From CAVTHW01 sp963734625 (GTDB taxonomy: Bacteria > Acidobacteriota > Terriglobia > Bryobacterales > Bryobacteraceae), in the NCBI GenBank assembly GCA_963734625.1, contig CAVTHW010000003.1, positions 558,001-622,000 of the forward strand: DNA of 64,000 bases, given 5' to 3'. The notes under the pieces were generated by a model. That model searched no databases. It was not told the origin of the DNA and saw nothing but the letters and a program-made list of their open reading frames with translations. This document shows, in pieces, positions 8,545 through 20,856 of the stretch. The first letter of the stretch is position 1, and each line of letters starts with the position of its first letter. The position numbers and the translations under genes were made by a program.

Positions 8545-9798
8545 CTACCAAAAGTACGTGGCGAGGATGTGTGGAGGCCCGGTCTCACCATTGATGATCC
8601 TCGTCGAGAATACCACCTCGAGGTTCTTTCGCTGCCAACCCTTGGGAGCATTGGCCTCGACCAGATCCATGTACTTCGGATTGGTCAGGAATTCGCCAGC
8701 CGCCATCGTTCCGTAGTACATGATTCCGGAGGCCACCACCGTCACCCGCTCTGTCGTCGGGTCGGAGTATCGCATGATGATGCCGTAGTCTTCGGCGAAC
8801 GCCGCGTGCGGGATCGAAGCATCCACCATCCAGCTCCTGCGAGATTGATTCTCACGGTCCTCGATCCAGAAAAGCCCAGCAGCCCGGTCACTTTCGTAGC
8901 TGAAGCGCAATTGGCCGGTCAGCCGCATGATCCACTGGTTGTTGAAGCCGCCGATTAGCACCGCGGGGGCCGACCTCAAGTCCGCGAACGAGGTCTCCCT
9001 GGCCCTGCGCGCAATCGGCGTCTTCCCGTTCACCGTAACGAAGCTCGCCAGTCTTGAAAAGGTCAAGGCATCGGCCCAGGCAACCCGGTTCTGGACCAGC
9101 ATGTCACGGATGGTGACAAACGACTGGGGATCCCCAGACTGAGTCGCGTTGGCGCCGGAAGCCATCCCTCCCCCCACGCAAATCAGCACGGAGTTCGAAG
9201 AATCCCACACCGGGCCCCAAAACTTCTCAAGCGCGGTCTCACGCATGGGCGCAATCACAGCAAAATAGGCGGTTGCACCCAGGGCCACAACCAGCACGAC
9301 CGCCATCAGATAGCCCAACCGCCTTCTCGGCAGCCTTTGAGGAACCATTTCCGGTTCGCCAACAGCTGATACGGCTACCGTGGCCAAAGGTTCCTGTGCT
9401 TCAGGCTGCCTGAACACCGGCATGTACGCACCCAATGGCAGTTCGATGCGGACCTCGGTTGCGTGCCCAGGCTCCAAGTAATACTCGGTGAGCCGCCGGC
9501 GGACCTGTGCCGCCGTCATTCGAACCACTGGGTCCGCATTCGAATCGTACGCCGGATCCCGGCCGAACACCTCCACCCCCAGTGTTCGCTCCTTCAGCCG
9601 GTCTGTGTGGCCTTCCAGAGTTTGTTCAACCACGTAGCGCAGCAGGCTCGGATACCGCCGGCTGATGCTGAACTGAGGAGTATTCAGGACCCGCTCCAAC
9701 TGCTCTTGAACGGCGCGGCGGTCCTCGTCGCTCTTCGGAACCCAGTACCCATTCCCAGCCGGAGCTTGGGGAGACACGTCTTGACCTGTTTGTACCAC
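8545..9798 (-). CDS. One-TM membrane protein with conserved N-terminal cytoplasmic domain (TonB-receptor partner)
   Basis: 417 residues from a GTG preceded by GAGGGG. Residues about 25-135 form a conserved cytoplasmic domain with signatures RYPSLLRYVVEQTLEG, LKERTLGVEVFGRD and DPVVRMTAAQVRRRL. This block also occurs at the N-terminus of adenylate-cyclase-like and TPR proteins in Acidobacteriota and alphaproteobacteria. One transmembrane helix follows (about 180-200, YLMAVVLVVALGATAYFAVI), then an extracytoplasmic domain of about 215 residues with no recognised fold. It sits directly upstream of the TonB receptor in the same orientation, a pairing seen repeatedly in Solibacter-like genomes as I recall. 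A signalling or regulatory role across the inner membrane is plausible but unproven. Confidence 0.6.
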   Translation of the reverse strand: MVQTGQDVSPQAPAGNGYWVPKSDEDRRAVQEQLERVLNTPQFSISRRYPSLLRYVVEQTLEGHTDRLKERTLGVEVFGRDPAYDSNADPVVRMTAAQVRRRLTEYYLEPGHATEVRIELPLGAYMPVFRQPEAQEPLATVAVSAVGEPEMVPQRLPRRRLGYLMAVVLVVALGATAYFAVIAPMRETALEKFWGPVWDSSNSVLICVGGGMASGANATQSGDPQSFVTIRDMLVQNRVAWADALTFSRLASFVTVNGKTPIARRARETSFADLRSAPAVLIGGFNNQWIMRLTGQLRFSYESDRAAGLFWIEDRENQSRRSWMVDASIPHAAFAEDYGIIMRYSDPTTERVTVVASGIMYYGTMAAGEFLTNPKYMDLVEANAPKGWQRKNLEVVFSTRIINGETGPPHILATYFW

Positions 9799-9817
9799 TC
9801 ATCCCCTCTACAGCTAG

Positions 9818-11258
9818 TTGATTATACTCCCCCGAAGCCCATCAGCGAAACGCTGTTCCACCCGGGAACGCCTGAGCCGCTACACCGCCGCCATGCGCAA
9901 CGAGCAGCCGGATTGTGTCCCCATCCGGCCCTTCGTCGCTGAGTTCACGGCAAAGTACGCGGGCTACACCAATCAGGAGCTTGTCCACGACTTTAAGAAG
10001 GCTTTCCTCGCCGTCAGGAAATGCGCCGCCGACTTCGACTGGGACGCCCTCGTGCCCAACATGGTCTACGTCTGGACCGGACTCACCCAGGCCATCGGAC
10101 TCCGCTACTACGGCATCCCCGGCATCCATACCTCGCCCGACATGGGCTTCCAGTACCTTGAGCCGCCGGAAGATCAGGCCTTCATGCGGGAGGACGAGTA
10201 CGACGCTCTGATCGATGACCCTACCGCCTTCCTCTTTAATGTCTGGTTCCCGCGCGTCTGCACCGAAGCGAGCGAAATCGGCCAGCCCACCACCTACCGC
10301 AACAACCTTTCCCTGGTTAAGGGCGGCATGGCCATGCTGCATTACTTCCAATCCTTCGGCCCGCAGATCGATCGCATGCGGCAGGAGTCGGGCACCCCGC
10401 CCGCCATCGCCGGCATCTTCAAGGCGCCCCTTGACATACTCGCCGATAAGCTGCGGGGCTACGTCGGGCTGACCATGGACCTGCACACCCAGCCCGAGAA
10501 GGTGCTGCGGGCCTGCGAAGCTCTGATGCCGCACCTCTGTCACGTGGGACTAAGCACCGCCGATCCTTACCAGCGGTTGCCTATCGGTTTCTGGATGCAC
10601 CGGGGCGGCGTGCCCTTTGTCACGCCGGCCCAGTTCAAGTCGCACTATTGGACCACGCTCCGCCCCATTATCGAAGAGTTCTGGAAGCACGGCCACCAGA
10701 CCTTGTTCTACGCCGAAGGTGACTGGACTTACCATCTGGATGATTTCGCGGAGTTACCCGAACGGAGCATTGTCTACCACGTGGATCGCGGCGACATATT
10801 TAAGGTTCACCATAAGCTGGGACATAAGTTCTGCCTAAGTGGCGGAATCCCGAATTACCTCCTGAGTTTCGGCTCCCCGCAGGAGGTGCGCGAGTACTGC
10901 AGAAAAGTGATCGAGGGGGTGGCGCGCGAAGGCGGCTACATCATGGATGCCAGCGCGATCATGCAGAGCGACACTCGCACCGAGAACCTTCGGGCGCTGA
11001 CCGAGGCCACGCGAGACTTCGGCGTATACTCGGGCAGCAGCCACAGGGTTAGTCCTCCGGAGGAAGCGCTGGCAGACCGCCAGCTACCCGGTTTGTCGGG
11101 CCAGCGTGAGTCCAGGATTCGCCCTGGCGTATGCACGCCCTGGGAGGGAGAAGTGGCTCCCGCCGATCACGGGAGACCCTGAACTGGTCCGCCGCATCTG
11201 GGAGTTGACGGATTCCTTCGCCAATACCTTTATCTGGCAGTGCCTGCTTAGCTTTTAG
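9818..11258 (+). CDS. Uroporphyrinogen decarboxylase-like (URO-D superfamily) protein, frameshifted near 3' end
   Basis: The frame gives 454 residues of a URO-D/MtaA-type barrel: RERLSRYTAAMRNEQPDCVP at the N-terminus, GIHTSPDMGFQY and MDASAIMQSDTRTENLRAL further on. It is more likely a corrinoid methyltransferase-related or catabolic URO-D relative than HemE. The annotated end at 11182 is an artefact: near 11150 one extra G in a GGG run breaks the frame. Removing it restores a natural tail (EKWLPPITGDPELVRRIWEL, continuing to QCLLSF) ending with TAG at 11256-11258, overlapping the convergent isomerase gene. The start is uncertain (TTG at 9818; no clear ribosome-binding site). It diverges from the membrane-protein gene with only 19 bases between them. 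Confidence 0.7.
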
Positions 11259-12159
11259 CGGGGATCCCAAATACTTTTTCGGCGTAGACCCGGCTCAGGC
11301 GCAAATCCTCTTCGAGCGGGCGCGTCACCGCCGTCTCGTTCCGGTAAGCCAACTCCACCACAATTAGCGGCGGCAATCTCAACTTCCTCACCGTGGCCGC
11401 GATCTCAACGTAGTCGAGATCCCCTTCTCCAAAGGATTCGAGCCAGAGCTTGTCTTTCGAGTTCCGGACGTGGACCTCGGTCACCCGCGCCCCGGCTTCA
11501 CGCAGCAACACGAGCGGGTCCATGCCGCCTTGGTACATCCAATCCAGATCCGGGCAAAGCGACACGTAGTTCTCATCGGTGTTCTTCAGAATATGGCGCC
11601 ACTCGCGCGCGTTCTCTGCCATCTCCGGATTGTGGTGGTGAATCCTGAACTGCAAACCCTTCGCCGAGAGTGCGCGGCCCATGCGGTTGAGCGATTCCGC
11701 CTGAATGGTTAGCTCCGCGTCCGACTTCTGCGCACCCTGAGGCAACGGATTCGGGTTGTTCACCACCGCGCCGCATCCCAGGTCCTTGCAAAGCTCGCCG
11801 ATCTCCACTGCGCGCGCGATGGTTGCATCCGCCAGCGCAGCCTCGTGCATGGCCCCGCCCACATAGACCGAAGGCATCGATAGACCGTTCGACCGCGCCA
11901 GCTTCAGGACCCGGTCCCGCAGTGCTGGGCCAAAAAATCCATCACTCAGCTCGACGCTCCGGAACCCGGCATTGCGAGCCATCGCGAAGACTTCATCAAG
12001 CACATCCGCCAAAGACTTCTTCTGCCGGGAAGCGTACTGCTGCCATATGTACCCCGCCACTGAAAGCTGGGAAGCTGTCTGCTGTGCCGCCATCAGCAGG
12101 CCCCCCGCCCCCGCCAGTATCGCCTGCCTCCGTGTCACTGCCCCGCTGCATTGTGCCAT
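11248..12159 (-). CDS. Tat-exported sugar phosphate isomerase/epimerase-like TIM-barrel protein
   Basis: 303 residues starting at the ATG at 12159, behind GGGGAGCGGAA. A twin-arginine signal (TRRQAILAGAGGLLMAAQQ) is followed by an AP-endonuclease-2/xylose-isomerase-like barrel: FRSVELSDGFFGP, LCKDLGCGAVVNNPNPLP, FRIHHHNPEM, CPDLDWMYQGGMDP and TEVHVRNSKD supply the metal-ligand Glu, His and Asp positions. Such Tat-exported isomerase-like proteins often accompany glucoside 3-dehydrogenases in keto-sugar breakdown. The open frame continues from carB without a stop only because carB is frameshifted; a 104-base spacer with its own promoter separates the two genes. Confidence 0.75.
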   Translation of the reverse strand: MAQCSGAVTRRQAILAGAGGLLMAAQQTASQLSVAGYIWQQYASRQKKSLADVLDEVFAMARNAGFRSVELSDGFFGPALRDRVLKLARSNGLSMPSVYVGGAMHEAALADATIARAVEIGELCKDLGCGAVVNNPNPLPQGAQKSDAELTIQAESLNRMGRALSAKGLQFRIHHHNPEMAENAREWRHILKNTDENYVSLCPDLDWMYQGGMDPLVLLREAGARVTEVHVRNSKDKLWLESFGEGDLDYVEIAATVRKLRLPPLIVVELAYRNETAVTRPLEEDLRLSRVYAEKVFGIPAKS

Positions 12160-12213
12160 TTCCGCTCCCCCCTCCGTGTCCTCTTTGCCTCTGCGGTGAA
12201 TCTTATTCGCTTC

Positions 12214-12243
12214 TCTATACCAATGTATAATCCTGACAGTCAA
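12214..12243 (-). promoter_or_regulatory. Candidate promoter of the isomerase-like gene
   Basis: On the minus strand TTGACT (12243-12238) and TATAGA (12219-12214) are 18 bases apart. They lie in the spacer between carB and the isomerase-like gene, about 55 bases before its ATG. The downstream leader (about 12165-12200) carries a CGCAGAGGCAAAGAGG-type string reminiscent of a common dispersed intergenic repeat. Confidence 0.5.
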
Positions 12244-12263
12244 AGCCGGGCGCTGAGAGGCAC

Positions 12264-15498
<3,235 letters not shown>

Positions 15499-15547
15499 AC
15501 GATGAGTGGTCCAGTCTGAGGGTAAACAGCTATTATCCACGAAAGGG

Positions 15548-16297
15548 CTACAGTTGCACTCTGGAGAACAGGTAGGTGCCGAGTGCCAGCAGGGCCGCGG
15601 TGATGACCGACATTACCGCCAGGTCGGTCGCGGCGCCGAAGTGATAGCCGCCCCCCAGCAGCGCCCCGCGCAAACCGTCGACCCCGTAAGAGAGCGGGTT
15701 GAGCGAAGCGACGATGTCGATCGCCTTGAGTGTGTTGTTCAGCGGAAACAGTGCGCCGGAGAGGAAGAAGATCGGCATCACCAGAAAGCTCATCACCAAC
15801 TGGAACCCCTGGAAGTCGGCCAGCACGGAGGCGATCGACGTGCCTAGCGCCGTAAACATGACGGCGATCAGCGCCATGTAGACCAGAGCCGTGGGCCACG
15901 CGCTCCAGCTTGCCGGACGGAACCCAACCGCGAAACAGATCCCCACCACAATCACGCCCTGGAACATGGCCACGGTCGCGCCGCCCAGGGTCCTCCCGAT
16001 CATGATCATCAGCCGGGGCACCGGCGCCACCAGCGTCTCCTTCAGGAAACCGAATTGCCGGTCCCAGATCAGGTCGATGCCGGAGAACAGCGCCGTGAAC
16101 AGAATGGTCATGCCTACCACGCCCGGCGCCAGAAACTGGATATAGTCGCCCTGGCCCGCCTTGCGGAAGATGGGGCCGAAGCCCAGGCCGAAGCCCAGCA
16201 GGTACAGCACTGGCTGGCCCAGCGATCCGATGATACGCGAGCGCGAGCGCATGTAGCGCTTCAACTGACGGACCCATAGAACGTATACCGCGTTCAT
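15548..16297 (-). CDS. ABC-2 type transporter permease (DrrB-like)
   Basis: About 249 residues from the ATG at 16297, whose ATGA overlaps the stop of the ATPase gene; AGGAG precedes it. Six hydrophobic segments are visible, with the ABC-2 signature loop (LVAPVPRLMIMIGRTLGG) and the motif FPLNNTLKAIDIVASLNPL common to daunorubicin-resistance-type permeases. It forms the membrane half of an exporter with the preceding ATPase. The substrate could be a lipid, an antibiotic or a polysaccharide precursor and cannot be told from sequence. Confidence 0.88.
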   Translation of the reverse strand: MNAVYVLWVRQLKRYMRSRSRIIGSLGQPVLYLLGFGLGFGPIFRKAGQGDYIQFLAPGVVGMTILFTALFSGIDLIWDRQFGFLKETLVAPVPRLMIMIGRTLGGATVAMFQGVIVVGICFAVGFRPASWSAWPTALVYMALIAVMFTALGTSIASVLADFQGFQLVMSFLVMPIFFLSGALFPLNNTLKAIDIVASLNPLSYGVDGLRGALLGGGYHFGAATDLAVMSVITAALLALGTYLFSRVQL

Positions 16298-17088
16298 TTC
16301 GGTCTCCTGGTCCACACCCGCGCGAAGTTGCGCAACTGGTCCACGCTCGAGGCGTCTTCGTCCCGGATCGAGGTGCCGGTCAGAGCCAGAAAAGCCTGCT
16401 CCAGGGTGTCCGATCCGGTCTGCTGTTTCAGCTCCTGGGGCGAGCCCTGGGCGACAATGCCCCCGTGATCGATGATCGCAATGCGGTGCGCCACCCGCTC
16501 GGCCTCCTCCATGTAGTGGGTAGTCAGGAACACGGTGACCCGCTCCTCGACGTTGAGCTTCTTGACGTGCGTCCAGAGTTGATTGCGGGTCTGAGGATCA
16601 AGGCCCAGGGTCGGCTCGTCCAAAAAAAGGATCTTCGGAGTGTGCAGCAGCCCGCGGGCGATCTCCAGCCGCCGCCGCATTCCGCCGGAAAAATGTTTCA
16701 CCAGGTCTTTGCGCCGGTCCCAGAGCTCGAACAGCTTCAGCAGACTCGCGATGCGCTCGGTGCGGAGTTTCCGGGGCACGCTGTACAGCACGCCGTGAAA
16801 CTCCATATTCTCGTAGGCTGTCAGCTCGTCGTCCAGGCTGGGGTCCTGGAAGACGATTCCAAAACAGCGCCGCACCTGGTTCTGCTGAGTTGCGGGGTTC
16901 AGGCCGTTGAGCTCCACCTTGCCCGAGGTCGGCCGCAAGAGCGTGGTCAGCATCTTGATGGTGGTGGTCTTGCCCGCGCCGTTCGGCCCCAGAAAGGCGA
17001 AGATCTCACCCTCGGCGACCTCGAAGGAAATGTCGCGCACCGCGGTGAAGTCGCCGAACTTCTTCACAAGGTGCTCCGCCCGGATCAT
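16294..17088 (-). CDS. ABC transporter ATP-binding protein (DrrA-like)
   Basis: 264 residues. Walker A (GPNGAGKTTTIKML), Q-loop region (FGIVFQDPSLDDELT), signature motif (FSGGMRRRLEIARGL), Walker B (ILFLDEPTLGLD) and the switch His (FLTTHYMEEAERV) are all present. It energises the overlapping ABC-2 permease. The C-terminal tail after the ABC domain is short, as in the DrrA/NodI group. The two genes are translationally coupled (ATGA). Confidence 0.93.
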   Translation of the reverse strand: MIRAEHLVKKFGDFTAVRDISFEVAEGEIFAFLGPNGAGKTTTIKMLTTLLRPTSGKVELNGLNPATQQNQVRRCFGIVFQDPSLDDELTAYENMEFHGVLYSVPRKLRTERIASLLKLFELWDRRKDLVKHFSGGMRRRLEIARGLLHTPKILFLDEPTLGLDPQTRNQLWTHVKKLNVEERVTVFLTTHYMEEAERVAHRIAIIDHGGIVAQGSPQELKQQTGSDTLEQAFLALTGTSIRDEDASSVDQLRNFARVWTRRPK

Positions 17089-17444
17089 CAGCTACCCATG
17101 GTGACACGCAAACCCGCGAAGGCGCAAAGGCGCTTTGTGGCGGTTGTGCAGTGAACAACGTCGACGCGGCCGCGGTGGGGATCGCCGGCCAGCCTTTACC
17201 CACGAAAGCCGGAGGTAAAGCACTGATGTAGCGGCATTTGTCTCTAACTCATATGAATGTGCGCGCGTATGGCATCGCGATACGTGGCTGACGAGAGCGA
17301 TTGTTCTTGCCATGAATCCGGTTTAGTGGCAACATCATAACCGCAGGCAGAGTCAATTGATGCTGTCCTCCCGCTGCCCCCAGGGCGCTTCGATCACCGC
17401 ACAGTGCGAAGCGCCCTATTTATTTGTCAATAAGAGGTTCAACC
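17089..17444. other. 356-base divergent intergenic region
   Basis: This separates the ABC ATPase (minus) from the rhamnosidase-like gene (plus). No credible coding frame is seen. It holds a GC-rich stretch near the ATPase start that resembles the CGCAAAGGCGC-type dispersed repeat, an AT-richer middle around 17230-17360, and a strong hairpin at 17383-17416 just before the plus-strand gene. I see no clear consensus promoter. Confidence 0.6.
17383..17416 (+). promoter_or_regulatory. Leader hairpin before the rhamnosidase-like gene
   Basis: GGGCGCTTCG (17383-17392) and CGAAGCGCCC (17407-17416) form a perfect 10-bp inverted repeat with a 14-base loop, followed by TATTTATTTG. It lies 28 bases before the ATG at 17445. 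It could be a terminator-like attenuator or a leader stem that shields the mRNA. The following T tract is interrupted by A, so intrinsic termination would be weak. Confidence 0.5.
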
Positions 17445-20400
17445 ATGAAAATCTCGAAGCGGACGATGCGGCTTGGTCTTGCCGCAGCGATTGTGGTCAT
17501 GCTGGGGACATGGCTTGTCTCCGCCCAAAACTCCGGTGACGCCCTTGCCCGGGGCTTCCAGAACCCGCCGGACAGCGCCAAACCGCGAGTCTGGTGGCAC
17601 TGGATGAGCGGCAATATCACCAAGGAAGGCATCAAGGCCGACCTTGAATGGATGAAGCGTGTCGGCATCGGCGGCTTCCAGAACTTCGACGCCAATCTCA
17701 GCACGCCGCAAGTCGTCGAAAAGCGTCTGGTCTACATGACGCCGGAGTGGAAGGACGCCTTCAAGTACGCCACCACCCTGGCCGACCAGTTGGGTCTGGA
17801 GATGGCGATCGCCGGTTCGCCCGGATGGAGCGAGAGCGGCGGGCCATGGGTCACGCCGGCGCAGGCGATGAAGAAGTACGTGTGGAGTGAGACGCGCGTG
17901 GAGGGCGGGCGCCCGTTCACCGGCGCGCTGCCCAAGCCGCCATCCGCCACCGGATCGTATCAGAACATCGGCGGCGGCCGCGGCCGCGGAGGCACTACCG
18001 ACGGCCCCTCCGCAGTACTACGCCGATAGCGCCGTGGTGGCCTATCGCGCCCCGGACAGCGACCGCACGCTCACCGAGATGCAAGCCAAGGTCACGTCCA
18101 GCGGCGGCCAGTTTAACCTTGCCGCGCTGACCGATGGCGATCTGGTCCAGTCCACGCTTCTGCCGGCCGCTCCGGTGGATCAGAAGGCCTGGATCCAGTT
18201 CGAGTTCCCGCGTCCCCAGACCATCTCCGGGCTCACCTTCATAGCGGGCGGGGGCGGCGGCGGAAGGGGCTTCGGCGGCGGCCGCGGCGGCGGTGGCACC
18301 AGCAATCAGGAACTGGAATCGAGCGACGACGGCCAGCAGTTCCGCACGGTTGTGCCGATTCCCTCCGGTGCGCGAACCATCGCCTTCCCCGCGGTCACGG
18401 CGAGGTTCTTCCGCGTGACTATCCGCACCCCGGCGCCGCAGGCGGCGGCGGGCCGCAGCGGAGCCGGTGGCGGCGGCTTCGGCGGTTTCGGAGCGCCTGC
18501 CGGCGGAGCCCGTCAGGGCGCTCCGGCTCAGCCTGCCGCACCGGCTGGAACCCAGGTGGCTGAACTCGTTCTCCACGGCGCTGCCGTGAACCGGTTCCAG
18601 GAGAAGGCGGCGTTCTCGGCAGCAAGCGGAATCTACGCGATGGCCACTCCCGCCGTTGCCGCGGCCGCGGCCATACCTAAGACCGATGTCGTCGACCTCA
18701 CCTCCAGAATGCGCGCCGACGGCACGCTCGACTGGACGCCGCCCGCCGGCCGCTGGGTCGTGCTCCGCATCGGCTATTCGCTCACCGGGGCGCGCAATTC
18801 CCCGGCTTCCCCCGAGGCCACGGGCCTCGAAGTGGACAAGCTTAACAAGGGCTACGTCAAAGCCTACTTCGACAACTACCTCGGCCAGTACAAAGACGCG
18901 ACCGGCGGCTTGATGGGCAAGCGCGGCCTGCAGTACATGATCACCGACAGTTGGGAGGCCGGCGTCGCCAACTGGACCGACGACATGATTGCCGAGTTCA
19001 CCAAGCGGCGCGGCTACGACATGCGTCCCTGGCTGCCGGTGCTGACCGGCCGCGTGGTGGAAAGCGCCGAGGCCAGCGACCGTTTCCTGTGGGATTTCCG
19101 CAAGACCATGTGCGATCTGGTCGCGGAATACCACTACGACCAGCTCACCACGCTTCTGAACGAGCGCGGCATGGCTCGTTACACCGAATCGCACGAGTCC
19201 GGCCGGGCGTTCATCGGCGACGGCATGGAGGTCAAACGCAACGCCGACATTCCCATGAGCGCCATGTGGACCGCGATGCCGCCAGGCAACACCAGCGCCG
19301 CGGTACGACGCCGACATCCGCGAGTCGGCCTCCGTGGCCCACATCTACGGCCAGAACCTGGTGGCCGCCGAATCGCTCACCGCCAGCAGCGGCGCGTAGT
19401 CCTGGTCTCCCGAGACGCTGAAGCCCACGGCGGACCGGGAACTGGCCATGGGCCTGAACCGCTTCGTGATCCACACCTCGGTTCACCAGCCGCTCAACGA
19501 CAAGATTCCCGGCCTGGGCCTGGGACCCTTCGGCCAGTGGTTCACCCGGCATGAAACCTGGGCGGAACTGGCCAAGCCGTGGACCACGTATCTGGCCCGC
19601 AGCTCTTACATGCTCCAGCAGGGCAAGTTCGTGGCCGACATCGTCTACTACTACGGCGAGGACTCCAACATCACCGCCCTGTTCGGCAGCAATCCGCCGC
19701 CGATTCCCGCCGGCTACAGCTTCGACTACATCAACGCCGACGCGCTGAAGAACCGCCTGAGCGTGACGGGCGGCCTGCATCACCACCGCCACGGGCATGA
19801 GCTACCGCGTGCTGGCGCTCGATCCCAACAGCCAGCACATGTCGCTCGCCGTGCTGCGCAAGATCCGCGACCTGGTGAACGCCGGCGCGGTCGTGGTGGG
19901 GCCCAAGCCCATCGACTCGCCCAGCGAGGCCGACAACCAGGCGGAGTTCAACACCATCGCCGACCAGGTCTGGGGACCGGGCCTCGGCAAGGGCAAGGTG
20001 TACGGCAGCGGCACGATTGCCGAGGCACTCACCGCCCTTAAGACCGGTCCGGACTTCGAATACACGAAGCCGCAGCCGGACACCAGCCTCATGTTCGTGC
20101 ACCGCAAGCTGACCGACGGCGACTTCTACTGGGTCAGCAACCCCAACAATCGCGTCGAGACCCTGGAGGCCACTTTCCGGGTGCAGGGCAAGGCGGCCGA
20201 GATCTGGCACGCCAACACGGGCGCGATGGAGCCCGCCTCTTACCGCATCGCCAATGGGCACACCACCGTTCCGCTGCGCCTGGAGCCGCATGACGCCGTA
20301 TTCGTCGTATTCCGCAAGGCGTCCAGCGCGCCGTCGCGCACGCTGCCCGCGAAGGTGGAAACGCCAATCACCACGGTGGCTGGCGGTTGGGATATCGCCT

Positions 20401-20850
20401 TCCAACCCAATCGCGGGGCGCCCGCCAGGATCACGCTCGGCACGCTGAGTTCGTGGAGCGACAGCACCGACGCCGGAGTGAAGTACTTCTCCGGCACGGG
20501 CACTTACACCAAGACCATCCAGGCGCCGGCGGACTGGTTCAAGCGCGGCGCGACGCTGTGGCTGGACCTGGGCGACGTGAAGAATCTGGCCGAGGTCTCG
20601 GTCAACGGCAAGCCGCTCGGCATCCTCTGGAAGACGCCGTTCCGGGTGGACGTGACGAGCGCGCTCAAGCCGGGCGCCAACAGCGTCGGAGATCAAGGTG
20701 ACGAACCTTTGGGTGAACCGCCTGGTCGGCGATCAACAGCCCAACGTCACGACGAAGTACACCTATACGTCGCAGCAGTTCTACCGCGCCGATTCGCCGC
20801 TGCTGCCCTCGGGCCTGATTGGCCCGGTTCAGATTGTGAGGAGCCGAGTA
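17445..20850 (+). CDS. GH106-like alpha-L-rhamnosidase, broken by frameshifts and a stop codon
   Basis: Reassembled across frames this is about 1,130 residues, normal for GH106. It has a signal peptide (LGLAAAIVVMLGTWLVSAQ) and the opening RVWWHWMSGNITKEGIKAD characteristic of this family. Gly-rich inserts follow (around 18250-18300 and 18460-18500), then a sheet-rich C-terminus. The frame shifts near 17995, 19300, 19790 and 20690. In addition TAG at 19397-19399 interrupts SSGA-SWSPETLKPTADREL, where a Trp codon would be expected. It ends near 20850; the last few codons are uncertain. It should remove L-rhamnose from plant or microbial polysaccharides outside the cytoplasm. Either the consensus has errors or the gene is decaying. 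Confidence 0.75.
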
Positions 20851-20856
20851 GCCGGG

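Noticed and set aside
9818..11258. Calling the URO-D-like gene hemE
   Set aside because: It has superfamily features only; no haem-pathway neighbours and an atypical N-terminus, so the symbol is not justified.
18240..18500. GGC-rich repeats as a possible repeat array or CRISPR
   Set aside because: They encode Gly-rich loops within the GH106-like protein; there are no regular repeat-spacer units.
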